64,000 nucleotides of DNA, taken from Nostoc linckia NIES-25. GTDB taxonomy: Bacteria; Cyanobacteriota; Cyanobacteriia; Cyanobacteriales; Nostocaceae. Below, one piece after another: positions 29,467 to 38,734 of this stretch. Where the stretch lies: contig NZ_AP018222.1 of the NCBI RefSeq assembly GCF_002368035.1, positions 3,078,534-3,142,533 on the forward strand, given 5' to 3'. The notes beneath the pieces were generated by a model that had not been told where the DNA came from, ran no database searches, and worked only from the letters and a program-made list of their open reading frames with translations. The position numbers were made by a program, and so were the translations under genes. The stretch's first letter is position 1, and each line of letters begins with the position of its first letter.

Positions 29467-29622
29467 ATGGCTAAAGAAGAAAAAAAATTCACCACACATG
29501 AAGATAGGTCATTGCAAAGTTGCTCCTATCAGTGTACCTTCTTGAAACACAACACTGATAATAAGGGCGACCTTGGTTTTATTTTCTATGAGATTGATTA
29601 TTTAAATACTAAGGTGGCGTAA
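29467..29622 (+). CDS. possible 51-residue small protein
   Basis: ATG frame encoding MAKEEKKFTTHEDRSLQSC, continuing to GDLGFIFYEIDYLNTKVA. It fills half the gap between the 66-residue gene and the aminotransferase and has a coding-like composition, including two cysteines three residues apart (CSYQC). No strong ribosome-binding site is visible and no family is recognised. Confidence 0.3.
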   Translation: MAKEEKKFTTHEDRSLQSCSYQCTFLKHNTDNKGDLGFIFYEIDYLNTKVA

Positions 29623-29667
29623 ACTGTGCTAATGACCACCTAGATTGTGCATTCTTCATAAATAGCC

Positions 29668-30843
29668 ATGCAGTTCGCTAAACGCCTAGAAAAAATCCCT
29701 CCCTATCTGTTTGCTGAAATTATCCACAAGCAGAATGAACTCATTGCTAAGGGAGTTGATATCATCAATATGGGTATTGGCGATCCAGATAAACCGACTC
29801 CTACTCATATTCTCCAGGCAATGCATGAGGCGATTGAGGATGCTTCTATGCACAATTATCCGCCCTACCAAGGTACGAAGCAATTCCGGGAGACAGCGGC
29901 TAAGTGGATGAAAAATCGGTTTGGCGTGACGGGGTTGAATCCCGATACAGAAATTGTTTCTTCAATTGGTTCTAAAGAAGCAATTCATAATACTTTCTTA
30001 GCATTTGTGGAAGCAGGAGACTATACATTAATACCAGATCCTGGTTATCCTGTGTATCGCACTTCGACAATTTTTGCTGGTGGTGAGTCTTTTACTATGC
30101 CTTTGAAGGCAGAAAACAGTTTTTTGCCTGATTTGAGTAGCATACCCGAAGAAGTAGCCCACAAAGCAAAGCTATTGTGGATTAATTATCCAAATAATCC
30201 CACTGGGGCGTTGGCAACACTAGAGTTTTTTGAAGAATTGGTAGCTTTCTGCAAGCAGTATGATATTTTGCTGTGCCACGATCATGCTTACTCAGAAATG
30301 GCATACGATGGCTACAAACCGCCTAGTGTGCTGCAAGTTGCGGGTGCGAAAGATGTGGCGATCGAATTTCACAGTCTGTCTAAGTCATACAATATGACTG
30401 GTTGGCGAGTGGGTTTTGTTGCGGGTAATTCTGTTGCGATTCAAGGGTTAGCGCAGGTAAAAACTAACGTTGATTCTGGGGTGTTTAAGGCAATTCAACA
30501 AGCAGCGATCGCAGCTTATTCTAATACCACAGAGGCAGAACTCCAAAGCATCATGTCGGTTTACCAAAATCGGCGCGACATTATCATCAATGGACTGCAA
30601 TCTCTAGGTTGGCCAATTCAGCCTCCTAAAGCTACCCTTTATGTCTGGACGCCTGTTCCTCAAGGATATTCCTCAATAGAATTTGTGAATTTGCTACTTG
30701 ACAAATGTGGCATTGTTGTACCTCCTGGCAGTGGTTACGGTGCATGTGGAGAAGGCTTTTTCCGAATTGCTTTAACTATCTCTGATGAACGATTGCGAGA
30801 AGGAATTGAACGGATGAGAGATGCTGGTATTCGTTATGTGTGA
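29668..30843 (+). CDS. class I/II aminotransferase, LL-diaminopimelate aminotransferase-like
   Basis: 391 residues, PLP fold type I. Motifs: MGIGDPDKPTP at the N-terminus, NYPNNPTGA, the DHAYSEM aspartate region, and the PLP lysine in HSLSKSYNMTGWRVGF. The C-terminal arginine is in EGFFRIALT. It resembles the shorter DapL2-type LL-diaminopimelate aminotransferases, which would make it a lysine and peptidoglycan precursor enzyme, but aspartate or alanine aminotransferase activity cannot be excluded. An 8-bp tandem repeat begins 16 bp after the stop. Confidence 0.85.
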   Translation: MQFAKRLEKIPPYLFAEIIHKQNELIAKGVDIINMGIGDPDKPTPTHILQAMHEAIEDASMHNYPPYQGTKQFRETAAKWMKNRFGVTGLNPDTEIVSSIGSKEAIHNTFLAFVEAGDYTLIPDPGYPVYRTSTIFAGGESFTMPLKAENSFLPDLSSIPEEVAHKAKLLWINYPNNPTGALATLEFFEELVAFCKQYDILLCHDHAYSEMAYDGYKPPSVLQVAGAKDVAIEFHSLSKSYNMTGWRVGFVAGNSVAIQGLAQVKTNVDSGVFKAIQQAAIAAYSNTTEAELQSIMSVYQNRRDIIINGLQSLGWPIQPPKATLYVWTPVPQGYSSIEFVNLLLDKCGIVVPPGSGYGACGEGFFRIALTISDERLREGIERMRDAGIRYV

Positions 30844-30859
30844 CTGGTGACTAGTGACT

Positions 30860-30899
30860 GGGGAGATGGGGAGATGGGGAGATGGGGAGATGGGGAGAT
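30860..30899. repeat. tandem repeat GGGGAGAT x5
   Basis: Five exact copies of the octamer between the converging aminotransferase and a small hypothetical gene. Further C-rich repeats (CACCTCCCACACTTCCC) follow to about 30950. Confidence 0.9.
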
Positions 30900-30977
30900 A
30901 GGGGGGAAAGATTTCTTCTCCATCCTCCCACACCTCCCACACTTCCCACACCTCCTGTTTCCCCAATGCCCCAATCC

Positions 30978-31346
30978 CTAATCCCCAATCCCCAGTCCCT
31001 CTTGGGATGCTTGCCAAAGTTGGTGAATAAACTGATTGAGTTGCTGTTTGGCGGCTGAGTCCAGCTCGGCTTTTGGTTGTTTTGCTAAAACTTGGCTCAA
31101 TAAGGTAATGACTTCTGTGTCTAAAGCTGGTTGAAATAAATCAGCAGGCCAAAGTAGGTCAGATGCATCCCGTAAATCGGTAATCATGGGAGATTCTTCA
31201 ATGAAGGTGACCATTAATAAAGGGCGCACCCAGCACAACTGACGAGAAACTACAAATTGAATGACTTCTGCATATAGATTCCTCTCACCATACTTTAAAG
31301 ACACTATTTGTCCCGGTTGAAGAAAATCTAGGTTCATGTCCATCAT
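30978..31346 (-). CDS. conserved hypothetical protein with a repeat-derived C-terminus
   Basis: 122 residues (or 119 from the internal ATG at 31337, MNLDFLQPGQ). The N-terminal part looks like a small beta domain (LQPGQIVSLKYGERNLYAEV), and the C-terminal half is helical (AELDSAAKQQLNQFIHQLW). No known family motif. The last residues, EGLGIGD, and the stop codon are encoded by GGGGATT-type repeat DNA, so the original end seems to have been replaced. Function unknown. Confidence 0.65.
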   Translation of the reverse strand: MMDMNLDFLQPGQIVSLKYGERNLYAEVIQFVVSRQLCWVRPLLMVTFIEESPMITDLRDASDLLWPADLFQPALDTEVITLLSQVLAKQPKAELDSAAKQQLNQFIHQLWQASQEGLGIGD

Positions 31347-31515
31347 TTAGACAGTTTAGGCGGCGATAAAGATTGTTTTGTAAGTTCTTGAATTTAAAAG
31401 CCAGAATGCGCCCCTTTTAAAGGAAGCTTCTGTAACATTAGGGTAGCACTCTCACGGCAACGATGTCTTAGAGATATGGCTGTGTCTGTGCCTACGCAAA
31501 ACTAATAGGACTAAT

Positions 31516-31535
31516 CCCCGACAGCAAGGGGTTTT
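31516..31535 (+). terminator. weak hairpin upstream of clpS
   Basis: CCCC (31516-31519) and GGGG (31528-31531) around an 8-base loop, followed by TTTTCTT. A four-pair stem only; it could be part of a clpS leader. Confidence 0.3.
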
Positions 31536-31644
31536 CTTAGCATAGTATCTCGACAGAAATACTATAGAATAAGTAAATAACTGTTAAGCGATCGCTAAAC
31601 AGAGGCTTTGTCGTAGTGAATTAACGATTAAAGAGCAAAGAGCA

Positions 31645-31926
31645 GTGTCAGTTGAAACCATTGAAAAGCGTTCTACCTCCCGCAAGCTCGCGCCTCGCTA
31701 TCGCGTTTTGCTCCATAACGATGACTACAACCCTATGGAGTACGTGGTACAGGTATTAATAACTACTGTGCCCAGCCTTACCCAACCACAGGCTGTTAGT
31801 ATCATGATGGAAGCTCATACTAACGGAATGGCTTTAGTCATTACTTGCGCTCAGGAACATGCTGAGTTCTATTGCGAAACATTGAAAAGTCACGGTTTAA
31901 GTAGCACGATTGAACCTGATGAATAA
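31645..31926 (+). CDS. clpS: ATP-dependent Clp protease adaptor ClpS
   Basis: 93 residues. Delivers N-degron substrates to the ClpA/ClpC-ClpP protease. Substrate-pocket residues are visible: RVLLHNDDYNPMEYVV (Asn-Asp-Asp region) and MMEAHTNGMALV. GTG start; no in-frame ATG nearby fits. Followed after 42 bp by the CPBP protease gene in the same direction, so the two could be cotranscribed. Confidence 0.95.
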   Translation: MSVETIEKRSTSRKLAPRYRVLLHNDDYNPMEYVVQVLITTVPSLTQPQAVSIMMEAHTNGMALVITCAQEHAEFYCETLKSHGLSSTIEPDE

Positions 31927-31968
31927 TTATTAGTCATTGGTCATTTATGATTAATGACTTAACTGTGT

Positions 31969-32802
31969 ATGAAAAAAAACCTTGTCCGTTTAGCCCAACG
32001 CCCTGCCCCTATTAGGCTGGGTTATTTTATTGTCAGTTTATTGTTGCTATGGTTACCCTTAGCTGCACCAATATACTTACTAGTCAATAATTCAAATTTA
32101 GTAAGTATATTGACAATGGTATTGTTATATGCGCTATTTATTGTTCTCTTAAGGTTATGGGGTAAGCATGTCTACCAGCAGCCCCAAATTCTGCGGCATT
32201 ATGGCTTGGAATTCACGCGGCAAAACGGTGTGGATTTAATCCGTGGTTTGGCTATGGGGATAATTAATATTCTGATACTTTTTGGGGTACAGGGTTTGTT
32301 GGGTTGGTTGGTGTGGCAACAACCAAAAGTTTTATTGATAAAAGTAATTTTAGAAGGTTTAATTGTCGCTTTAGGCGTTGGTTTTGCTGAGGAATTATTA
32401 TTCCGAGGTTGGTTGTTAGATGAATTACAACGAGATTACAGTCCGCGTGTGGCATTGTGGACAGATGCAATTGCATTTGCAACATTGCACTTTATTAAAC
32501 CATTGGCAGTAATTATTCAGACATTACCGCAATTTCCAGCTTTAGTATTGCTGGGGTTAACGCAGGTATGGGGAAAGCGTTGGCGCAGAGGACGCTTAGG
32601 TTTTCCCATTGGTTTACATGGTGGTTTAGTGTGGGGTTACTACATTATTAATGTGGGGAAATTAGTCAAATATTCTGGTCAAGTTCCTGATTGGGTGACT
32701 GGTGTGAATAATAATCCTTTACAAGGAGTGATGGGGGTATTTTTGATGAGTATACTGGCGTTGTGTATAAGGAGTAAACAATTCAAAAATAAACATACTT
32801 AA
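31969..32802 (+). CDS. CPBP family intramembrane metalloprotease
   Basis: 277-residue multi-pass membrane protein with about seven hydrophobic segments. The catalytic CPBP motifs are present: EELLFRGWLLDEL (motif 1), FATLHFIKP (motif 2) and GLHGGLVWGYY (motif 3). Members process prenylated proteins or bacteriocins or act in stress; the cyanobacterial substrate is unknown. Probably in one unit with clpS. Confidence 0.88.
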   Translation: MKKNLVRLAQRPAPIRLGYFIVSLLLLWLPLAAPIYLLVNNSNLVSILTMVLLYALFIVLLRLWGKHVYQQPQILRHYGLEFTRQNGVDLIRGLAMGIINILILFGVQGLLGWLVWQQPKVLLIKVILEGLIVALGVGFAEELLFRGWLLDELQRDYSPRVALWTDAIAFATLHFIKPLAVIIQTLPQFPALVLLGLTQVWGKRWRRGRLGFPIGLHGGLVWGYYIINVGKLVKYSGQVPDWVTGVNNNPLQGVMGVFLMSILALCIRSKQFKNKHT

Positions 32803-32825
32803 ATTCAAAATAGATTGATGCAGCC

Positions 32826-34823
32826 TTACTTTAAGGGATTATAAATATAACCAGCTTTTAACACTGACTTTTCTTTGACATATACTACTGCTAAGTTTTC
32901 AGAAAAGTTTCTAGCAGTATCAAATTGTGGTTTGATGATAAAGTTACCAGATTTGTCTATATAACCTATTTTGCCACTAATACTTATTCTTGCTAGCCCT
33001 TCCAAAAATTTATCTCCACCATCAAATTGTGGTTTAATAATGAATTTACCAAACTTGTCTACATAACCAACTTTGCCACCAATACTTACTGCTGATAACC
33101 CTTCAGAGAAATCATGAGCACTATTAAATTGTGGCTCTATAACCAGATTTCCAGCATTATCAATATAGCCTATTTTTTTCTCAATACTTATAGCTGCTAA
33201 CCCTTCAGAAAAATTGTTAGCACTATCAAATTTTGGATTGACTGCAAGATGACCAAATATATCTATATAGCCAAATTTTTCGCCAACTTTTATAACAGCT
33301 AATCCTTCAGAAAAATTATTACCACTATCAAATTGCGGTGGGATAACTTGGTTACCAACCCGATCAATATAGCCTACCTTACCATTGATAGATACTGGTG
33401 CTAAACCGTTAGAAAAATCTCCAGATTCCTTAAACTTTCTTTGAATTACGAAACGTCCTCCATTATCAATATAGCCCCAAGTGCCAACAAGCCATACTCT
33501 TGCTAATCCTTCAGAAAACTTTTGCGCTGCATTCTTCACAAACTGCGGCTGAATCACAAAAGTCCCAGTTTTATCTATATATCCTCTGTTCTGACCTGCA
33601 ATCCAAACTACAGCTAGTCCTTCAGAAAAATCCTCAGCTTCATCAAATTGTGGTTGAATTACAAAGCTGCCAATACGGTCAATATAACCCCACTTTCCAT
33701 CAACTTTTACTCGCGCCAGTCCCTCAGAAAAATCATAAGCTTCATCGTATTTTGGTTCTATTACAAAACTAATGTTTGGCGACTCTATCGATGGGGATGG
33801 AGATGTAGTTTTTTCAGGAGAGGCAATTTTTGGTAACTTATTGGAATTTGTAACAGTTTGTAAATATTGGTGAAGATTAAAAACACCAACAGTCAAAGCT
33901 GCGCCTATACCTATGAGTGCAATTTTACTTGCTAATGTTCGTAATTTAGGATATTTCCAGATTCTAGAGAGAAATTGAACAAACTGTGAGGAGTATGATT
34001 TTGGTATCAGAGTATTAATTGCTGCTAATGCTTCAGATGCTGATTTGTATCTTTGTTTAAAGTCATAACGCACCATTTTAGTTACAACATCTGCAAACTT
34101 ATCGCTGACTTGTAAGTTACTGCGCCATATAATTTCGTTTGTTTTTGCATCTAAAATGAAATCTTGAGGCAGTAAGCCTGTGAGAGCTTGGATAGCAATA
34201 ATACCAATCGCATAGACATCGCTACTTAGTTCTGGTTTACGTCTAGCCTGTTCATCTGGCATATAACCAGGAGTACCAATAGCAATGGTAGACATTATAT
34301 TACCTTGAGGATTTACTGCTAATGTTTTAATTTCTTTTACTGCACCAAAGTCTATTAGAACAATTTTTTTATCATTGTTGCGGCGCATTAAATTTTGAGG
34401 CTTAATATCTCGGTGAATAATATTACGGTTATGAATCACTTGCACAACTTTTAAGATTTCTTGTAAAAGTTTAATGACTTCATTTTCACCAAAACGCTTT
34501 CCAACTGTAAGCTCTCTACTTAAATCGCCACCATCAACATATTCTTGAACTATAAAAAATTCGCCATTTTCTTCAAAAAAAGCCAAAAGCTTTGGGATTT
34601 GGTCATGACTTAATCCATATAAAACTTTTGCTTCCCTATCAAATAGTTCTCTAGCAGCAGGTAGTATGGCTGGATCGGTATGTTTAGGTTTTAGGTGTTT
34701 AACAGCACATAGGTGATGATTCGGTAAATGTGTATCTTCAGCCAGATAAGTGTCTCCAAATCCTCCGTTTCCGAGTAATTGTTTAATTTTGTAGTGATTA
34801 CCAAGTGTTTGTCCTATAAACAT
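32826..34823 (-). CDS. serine/threonine protein kinase with C-terminal WG-repeat domain
   Basis: 665 residues. Kinase domain residues 10-275: LGNGGFGDTYLAED glycine loop, Lys42 in CAVKHLK, HRDIKPQN with the catalytic Asp139, DFG 158-160, and an activation loop GTPGYMPDEQ. One membrane segment at about 303-322. From about residue 350 to the end there are around nine WG-type repeats, each with a pattern like GKxGYIDxxGxFVIxPQFDxAxxFSEGLA. The repeats are predicted to lie on the other side of the membrane and could sense a ligand. A receptor-like kinase of unknown signal. Confidence 0.92.
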   Translation of the reverse strand: MFIGQTLGNHYKIKQLLGNGGFGDTYLAEDTHLPNHHLCAVKHLKPKHTDPAILPAARELFDREAKVLYGLSHDQIPKLLAFFEENGEFFIVQEYVDGGDLSRELTVGKRFGENEVIKLLQEILKVVQVIHNRNIIHRDIKPQNLMRRNNDKKIVLIDFGAVKEIKTLAVNPQGNIMSTIAIGTPGYMPDEQARRKPELSSDVYAIGIIAIQALTGLLPQDFILDAKTNEIIWRSNLQVSDKFADVVTKMVRYDFKQRYKSASEALAAINTLIPKSYSSQFVQFLSRIWKYPKLRTLASKIALIGIGAALTVGVFNLHQYLQTVTNSNKLPKIASPEKTTSPSPSIESPNISFVIEPKYDEAYDFSEGLARVKVDGKWGYIDRIGSFVIQPQFDEAEDFSEGLAVVWIAGQNRGYIDKTGTFVIQPQFVKNAAQKFSEGLARVWLVGTWGYIDNGGRFVIQRKFKESGDFSNGLAPVSINGKVGYIDRVGNQVIPPQFDSGNNFSEGLAVIKVGEKFGYIDIFGHLAVNPKFDSANNFSEGLAAISIEKKIGYIDNAGNLVIEPQFNSAHDFSEGLSAVSIGGKVGYVDKFGKFIIKPQFDGGDKFLEGLARISISGKIGYIDKSGNFIIKPQFDTARNFSENLAVVYVKEKSVLKAGYIYNPLK

Positions 34824-35015
34824 AAAAAAATAGATGCATCCAGAGTGATCTTTGCATCAATTTTGGCACAAGAAAACTAAAAAAGCTTAATAGGACAGAA
34901 TATTATGTAATTTTATTTACTCAGTGTTCACTATATTGGGTAGTTCGACTGAGTTTACTGTTGTAAATTGTGCTAGTACTTAAAATTACAAGCTTGGGTT
35001 CGCAATAACATAGTG

Positions 35016-35651
35016 CTAAATTGTTTCAACCACTGTACCCACCACACACGCCTTATCGAAATTAACGCCGCTTAAATTTGCGCCTTCTAACTCTGCACAC
35101 AGCAAATTTGCCCCGGAAAAATTTGCTCCTGCCAGATTTGCTCCCCGCAAGTCAGCTTCTTCCAGGTTTGCTTCACTCAATAATGCCCCTTGCAAATCAG
35201 CACGACTCAAGTCTGCGCCTTTAAGATTTGCCCCAGTCAGGTTTACACCCCGCAAGTCAGCACCGCGCAAATCCACACCTTGCAGGTTGACATTCATCAA
35301 GTTGGCACCGCTGATGAAAGCACCCGCCAAGGATACATCGCTAAGTCTGGCTCCCATCAAGTTAGCACCCCGCAGATTGCTACCCCGCAAGTCCGCACCG
35401 GTTAAATCTGCTTGCATGAGGTTTGCTCCCATGAGGTTAGCCCGCAAGTCGGTTCCTTGGAGGTTCGCCCCCATTAAATTCGCCCCCTCTAAATGCCCAC
35501 CTTCGAGTTTGGAAGCAGCGAAGTTAACACCGACAAGTGTGGCGCCAGCAAGATTAATTCGGTTTAAATCGAGTCGAGAAAGTTCCTCGTCTTCTAAATT
35601 TGCCCCAGGAAGTTGTTTGAGTTTTCCTAATTTGATAGCTTCAATATTCAT
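35016..35651 (-). CDS. pentapeptide repeat protein
   Basis: 211 residues made almost entirely of A(D/N)LXX pentapeptides (ANLMGANLQGTDLRA and so on), expected to form a right-handed quadrilateral beta-helix. About 30 repeats follow a short non-repeat N-terminus. No enzyme domain. It overlaps the upstream DICT-HD gene by 4 bp (ATGA), so translation is coupled. Some pentapeptide proteins mimic DNA; most cyanobacterial ones are uncharacterised. Confidence 0.92.
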   Translation of the reverse strand: MNIEAIKLGKLKQLPGANLEDEELSRLDLNRINLAGATLVGVNFAASKLEGGHLEGANLMGANLQGTDLRANLMGANLMQADLTGADLRGSNLRGANLMGARLSDVSLAGAFISGANLMNVNLQGVDLRGADLRGVNLTGANLKGADLSRADLQGALLSEANLEEADLRGANLAGANFSGANLLCAELEGANLSGVNFDKACVVGTVVETI

Positions 35652-37036
35652 TTGTAATAAGTACCAATCTCTTCACTTGTCTTGCTGTGGCTATCCCATT
35701 GGGAATCAAGTAGCCAGACGCCGCTGCTAACTTTGGGTGTCATTATGGGTAAATCGAGTCCCTGTTGTAAACCCATAACTAATAAAGCTAGGGTATCTAC
35801 AAGTTTAGGATCGAAGCGGGTAGATTGTTGCTGTCTGCACTCATCTAAAGCTTGAGTAAATATTTCTTCGCGACTCTGATTTGAGGATTTTCGCTGGTTT
35901 ACTCGCCACTGAAAGTCTGCCAATAATGCCAAAATTCTCGACTCTAAGGGAATTTCATCTCCAGCTAAACCTGCTGGTTCCCCTGTGCCATTCCACCATT
36001 CGGTTTGGTGAGTAATAATTTGGGCTACTGCTCGCAGCCGTGGCATGGTTCGCAATACCTGTGCCCCTGGTATTAAAGGACAACTGGGGGCATTTTCTTG
36101 ATCGGGGGTAGATATTTTATCAGAAGTGAGAACGCTTTCTGCTTTTTGTAATGGATCTATGCGATGTAACAAAGCCGCTAGCCGCAATCTCTTAATCTGC
36201 CATGCAGGAAGATCCAAAAGCTGGGCTACAGCTTCGGCAAGTACTACTACCTCGGCAGCTGCCATTGAATTGTTGACATCTGCTATGTCTAGCAGTTGCG
36301 CCATCCTTAAAAATGCTTGGATTTCGTTAGAAACTAAATTCCGATCTAGGGTTTGTTGTCCAAGGGCTGTGGGAATAGATAAATTGTCTTGCCCAGTTTG
36401 GAGATAATCGACTACACGGGAGACAACTGTACCCAAGTTTTCTAATCTGGCACTAGATGGTATAATCCCGTCTCTATGGGCAATGAGTTTATTCGCCAGT
36501 TCTGGGTCATATTTTTTGATGTGAGCGATCGCTATTTCTGCTGTCTCTTGCACTAACTCTGGTTCAAATGTCCACAAGCCGTAGAATTTGCGCTCTAAGT
36601 CTGATGTCGGTATGCCACTGCTGCCATAATCAGCCTCTGATAACTCTTGACAAATTACCATTGCTGTGTAACTTGGTGACAAAATAATTAAGTGCCATTC
36701 TTGGGCTACTGGATCTGTTGAATCTAATGCTACTAAGTCTACATTCGGTAGCAGGCTTGTGGGATGTTCGGCAAAGCCCGCGTCAGAGCCAGCCATAATC
36801 ACAATCTCGCGGCTGCGTTGGGCGATGTCTGCATATCGTTCGGCTTCTTGCAGATACCATTTACCCTGTTGGAAGGCTGTGATGACTATAGGTCGATCCT
36901 CGTCTGCTAGGATATGGTCTTCCAGGGCATGGCAGAGGGACACTAGGGTATTTTTGTAGTACACCCCGAATCTAATTGGCCTGGTGCTGTGGCGATGGGC
37001 TGTTTCCAGCTGTTGTAGAATTGAACCTTCTAACAT
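35648..37036 (-). CDS. DICT sensory domain protein with C-terminal HD-like domain
   Basis: 462 residues. The N-terminal 190 residues fit the DICT sensory domain (starting RHSTRPIRFGVYYKNTLVSLCHALE), a family linked to light or redox signalling in cyanobacteria. The C-terminal part (about 230-460) has HD/HD-GYP-like features: RLAALLHRIDP, ITHQTEWWNGTGEPAGLAGDEIPLESRILALLADF. The classical HD pair is imperfect (HRID), so nucleotide hydrolysis is uncertain. It overlaps the pentapeptide gene by 4 bp and lies 105 bp after the radical SAM gene. Confidence 0.75.
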   Translation of the reverse strand: MLEGSILQQLETAHRHSTRPIRFGVYYKNTLVSLCHALEDHILADEDRPIVITAFQQGKWYLQEAERYADIAQRSREIVIMAGSDAGFAEHPTSLLPNVDLVALDSTDPVAQEWHLIILSPSYTAMVICQELSEADYGSSGIPTSDLERKFYGLWTFEPELVQETAEIAIAHIKKYDPELANKLIAHRDGIIPSSARLENLGTVVSRVVDYLQTGQDNLSIPTALGQQTLDRNLVSNEIQAFLRMAQLLDIADVNNSMAAAEVVVLAEAVAQLLDLPAWQIKRLRLAALLHRIDPLQKAESVLTSDKISTPDQENAPSCPLIPGAQVLRTMPRLRAVAQIITHQTEWWNGTGEPAGLAGDEIPLESRILALLADFQWRVNQRKSSNQSREEIFTQALDECRQQQSTRFDPKLVDTLALLVMGLQQGLDLPIMTPKVSSGVWLLDSQWDSHSKTSEEIGTYYK

Positions 37037-37141
37037 GAGTTTGGGATTTTATAAAAACGAACCGCTTCAGGCGCTGAGGAAGAAAGGAGGAGAAATTCAA
37101 AATTTTTAATTCTGAATGTCCCCATATTTTTTTTATGTTTT

Positions 37142-38734
37142 CTAGGATACACCCGCTAGCTGTTTTTCTTTCCTCTCGATTGGTGAAGAAAGTGCTGCTT
37201 CTAAGTCGGCACAACCCAGTTTTTCTTCTAAAATATTCATGACTTCGCGTCCGAAGTCGTTGGGATTTTGCCGCCAAGCTTGTAAACAGACTTCTCCAAA
37301 AAAGGAACCAAGGGGTTCGGGGTTCCAAAGGAGTTTTTTAGCTGTCCACGGCATCAAGCTCATTGGATTATACCCTGGTTTAAGGATGCCCTCTTTGAAG
37401 GCATATTCTTCTAAATGGGTATGGGGTTGTAGTCCAATAAAGAAGATAGCAGGTTCGACTTTATCAGCACCAAAAATTCGCTCTAGTTCCCGGTGGTAGG
37501 CGATGGTTTGGCGGATGGTTTCGGGACGTTCGTCAATGACGTTAAAGGAGTAATTGACGGAAACCAAGTCGTTGAAACCGGCAGCTTTTAAGTCACGACA
37601 GTTTTGTAAAACGGTTCGGAGGTTGTAACCCATCCGCATTTTCCGCACGAGTTCTTGAGAACCGCTGGTAATGCCTATTTCAAAGTAGTTCATCCCGGTT
37701 TTCACCATCAACTCACACAATTGTGGTGTTAAATTGTCGGCTCGAATGTAAGCTGCCCAATGGATGTCTGTCATACCAGAATCGACGATTGTTTGCAAGA
37801 GTTCTACGGCATCGTCGATAAATTTGCGGGCGGGGATGAATTGGGCATCGGTAAACCAGAAGTTGCGAATGCCGCGATCGTATAATTGGCGCATCTCGGC
37901 AACTACTTCATCTGCTGGATTAATGCGTACTTGTTTGCCTTCGACAACCGTATAAACGCAATAACAACAATTGTGAGGACAACCACGCTTAGTTTGTACG
38001 CCTATATAAAAGTCTTGTTCTTGCAGATAATAGTTAAATTCCGGCCAGATACTTTCGATATAGTCGTAGTTGCAAGCCGTTTTTTCTATGGGAGTCGGTT
38101 GTTCGTGAATTAGCCGTTTTCGTGGTTGAGTTTCTCCCACAACATAACAGCGTTCATCTCGAAACTCTCTGCCACTTAAAAGTTTTTCCAGCAGAGTTTC
38201 CCCTTCACCCACAGAAATAATTGTCCCTTGGGGTAAGCTTTTACCCAATTGTTCGTAAAATACGCTGACTGCACCACCACCCACAACTGCACGGGCATCA
38301 GAATTATATTTTTGGGCACCCTTTAAACCGCGTTTGATTAAGCCCAGGTTACGCCATAACTCTACATAGTAAGCGATGAAGATTCGCAAACCCCCTAGTG
38401 CGCCCCGTAGTTTTAATAGAGGATTCTTGGCGTAGTAAAATTCAAAAGCGTTTTGTAGCGGGTTACCACCACGTCCGCCGACTGGAGCATAAATTTGAAT
38501 ATCCCGCCAAGAAAATACTAGTAGTGTAGGTTTAAATTCATCGATACACCGATCTAAAGCCGAGTTGTAGTCTAAAGGTGGTACTGTTCCCAAATCAAAG
38601 ATGCGCTGTTCGATGTTGGGAAATTGTTTGTGGACGCTATCGCTGAGGTAGACAACCCCAATGGGAAAGATGGGGTTACAGGGAAGGCGAACATAAAGAA
38701 TTCGATTTTCCATTATGGGTGTTTTGACTGCCAT
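37142..38734 (-). CDS. B12-binding radical SAM protein (cyanobacterial type)
   Basis: 530 residues. N-terminal B12-binding-like domain (IFPIGVVYLSD, LLVFSWRDIQ, VVGGGAVSVFYEQLG), radical SAM core with the cluster motif RGCPHNCCYCVY (C-x3-C-x2-C), and a helical C-terminus. I recall cyanobacterial homologues being annotated as a photosystem II high-light acclimation radical SAM protein; this was not checked. The substrate is unknown. ATG at 38734, or internal ATG at 38713 (MENRILY). First gene of a probable cluster with the DICT-HD and pentapeptide genes. Confidence 0.85.
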   Translation of the reverse strand: MAVKTPIMENRILYVRLPCNPIFPIGVVYLSDSVHKQFPNIEQRIFDLGTVPPLDYNSALDRCIDEFKPTLLVFSWRDIQIYAPVGGRGGNPLQNAFEFYYAKNPLLKLRGALGGLRIFIAYYVELWRNLGLIKRGLKGAQKYNSDARAVVGGGAVSVFYEQLGKSLPQGTIISVGEGETLLEKLLSGREFRDERCYVVGETQPRKRLIHEQPTPIEKTACNYDYIESIWPEFNYYLQEQDFYIGVQTKRGCPHNCCYCVYTVVEGKQVRINPADEVVAEMRQLYDRGIRNFWFTDAQFIPARKFIDDAVELLQTIVDSGMTDIHWAAYIRADNLTPQLCELMVKTGMNYFEIGITSGSQELVRKMRMGYNLRTVLQNCRDLKAAGFNDLVSVNYSFNVIDERPETIRQTIAYHRELERIFGADKVEPAIFFIGLQPHTHLEEYAFKEGILKPGYNPMSLMPWTAKKLLWNPEPLGSFFGEVCLQAWRQNPNDFGREVMNILEEKLGCADLEAALSSPIERKEKQLAGVS

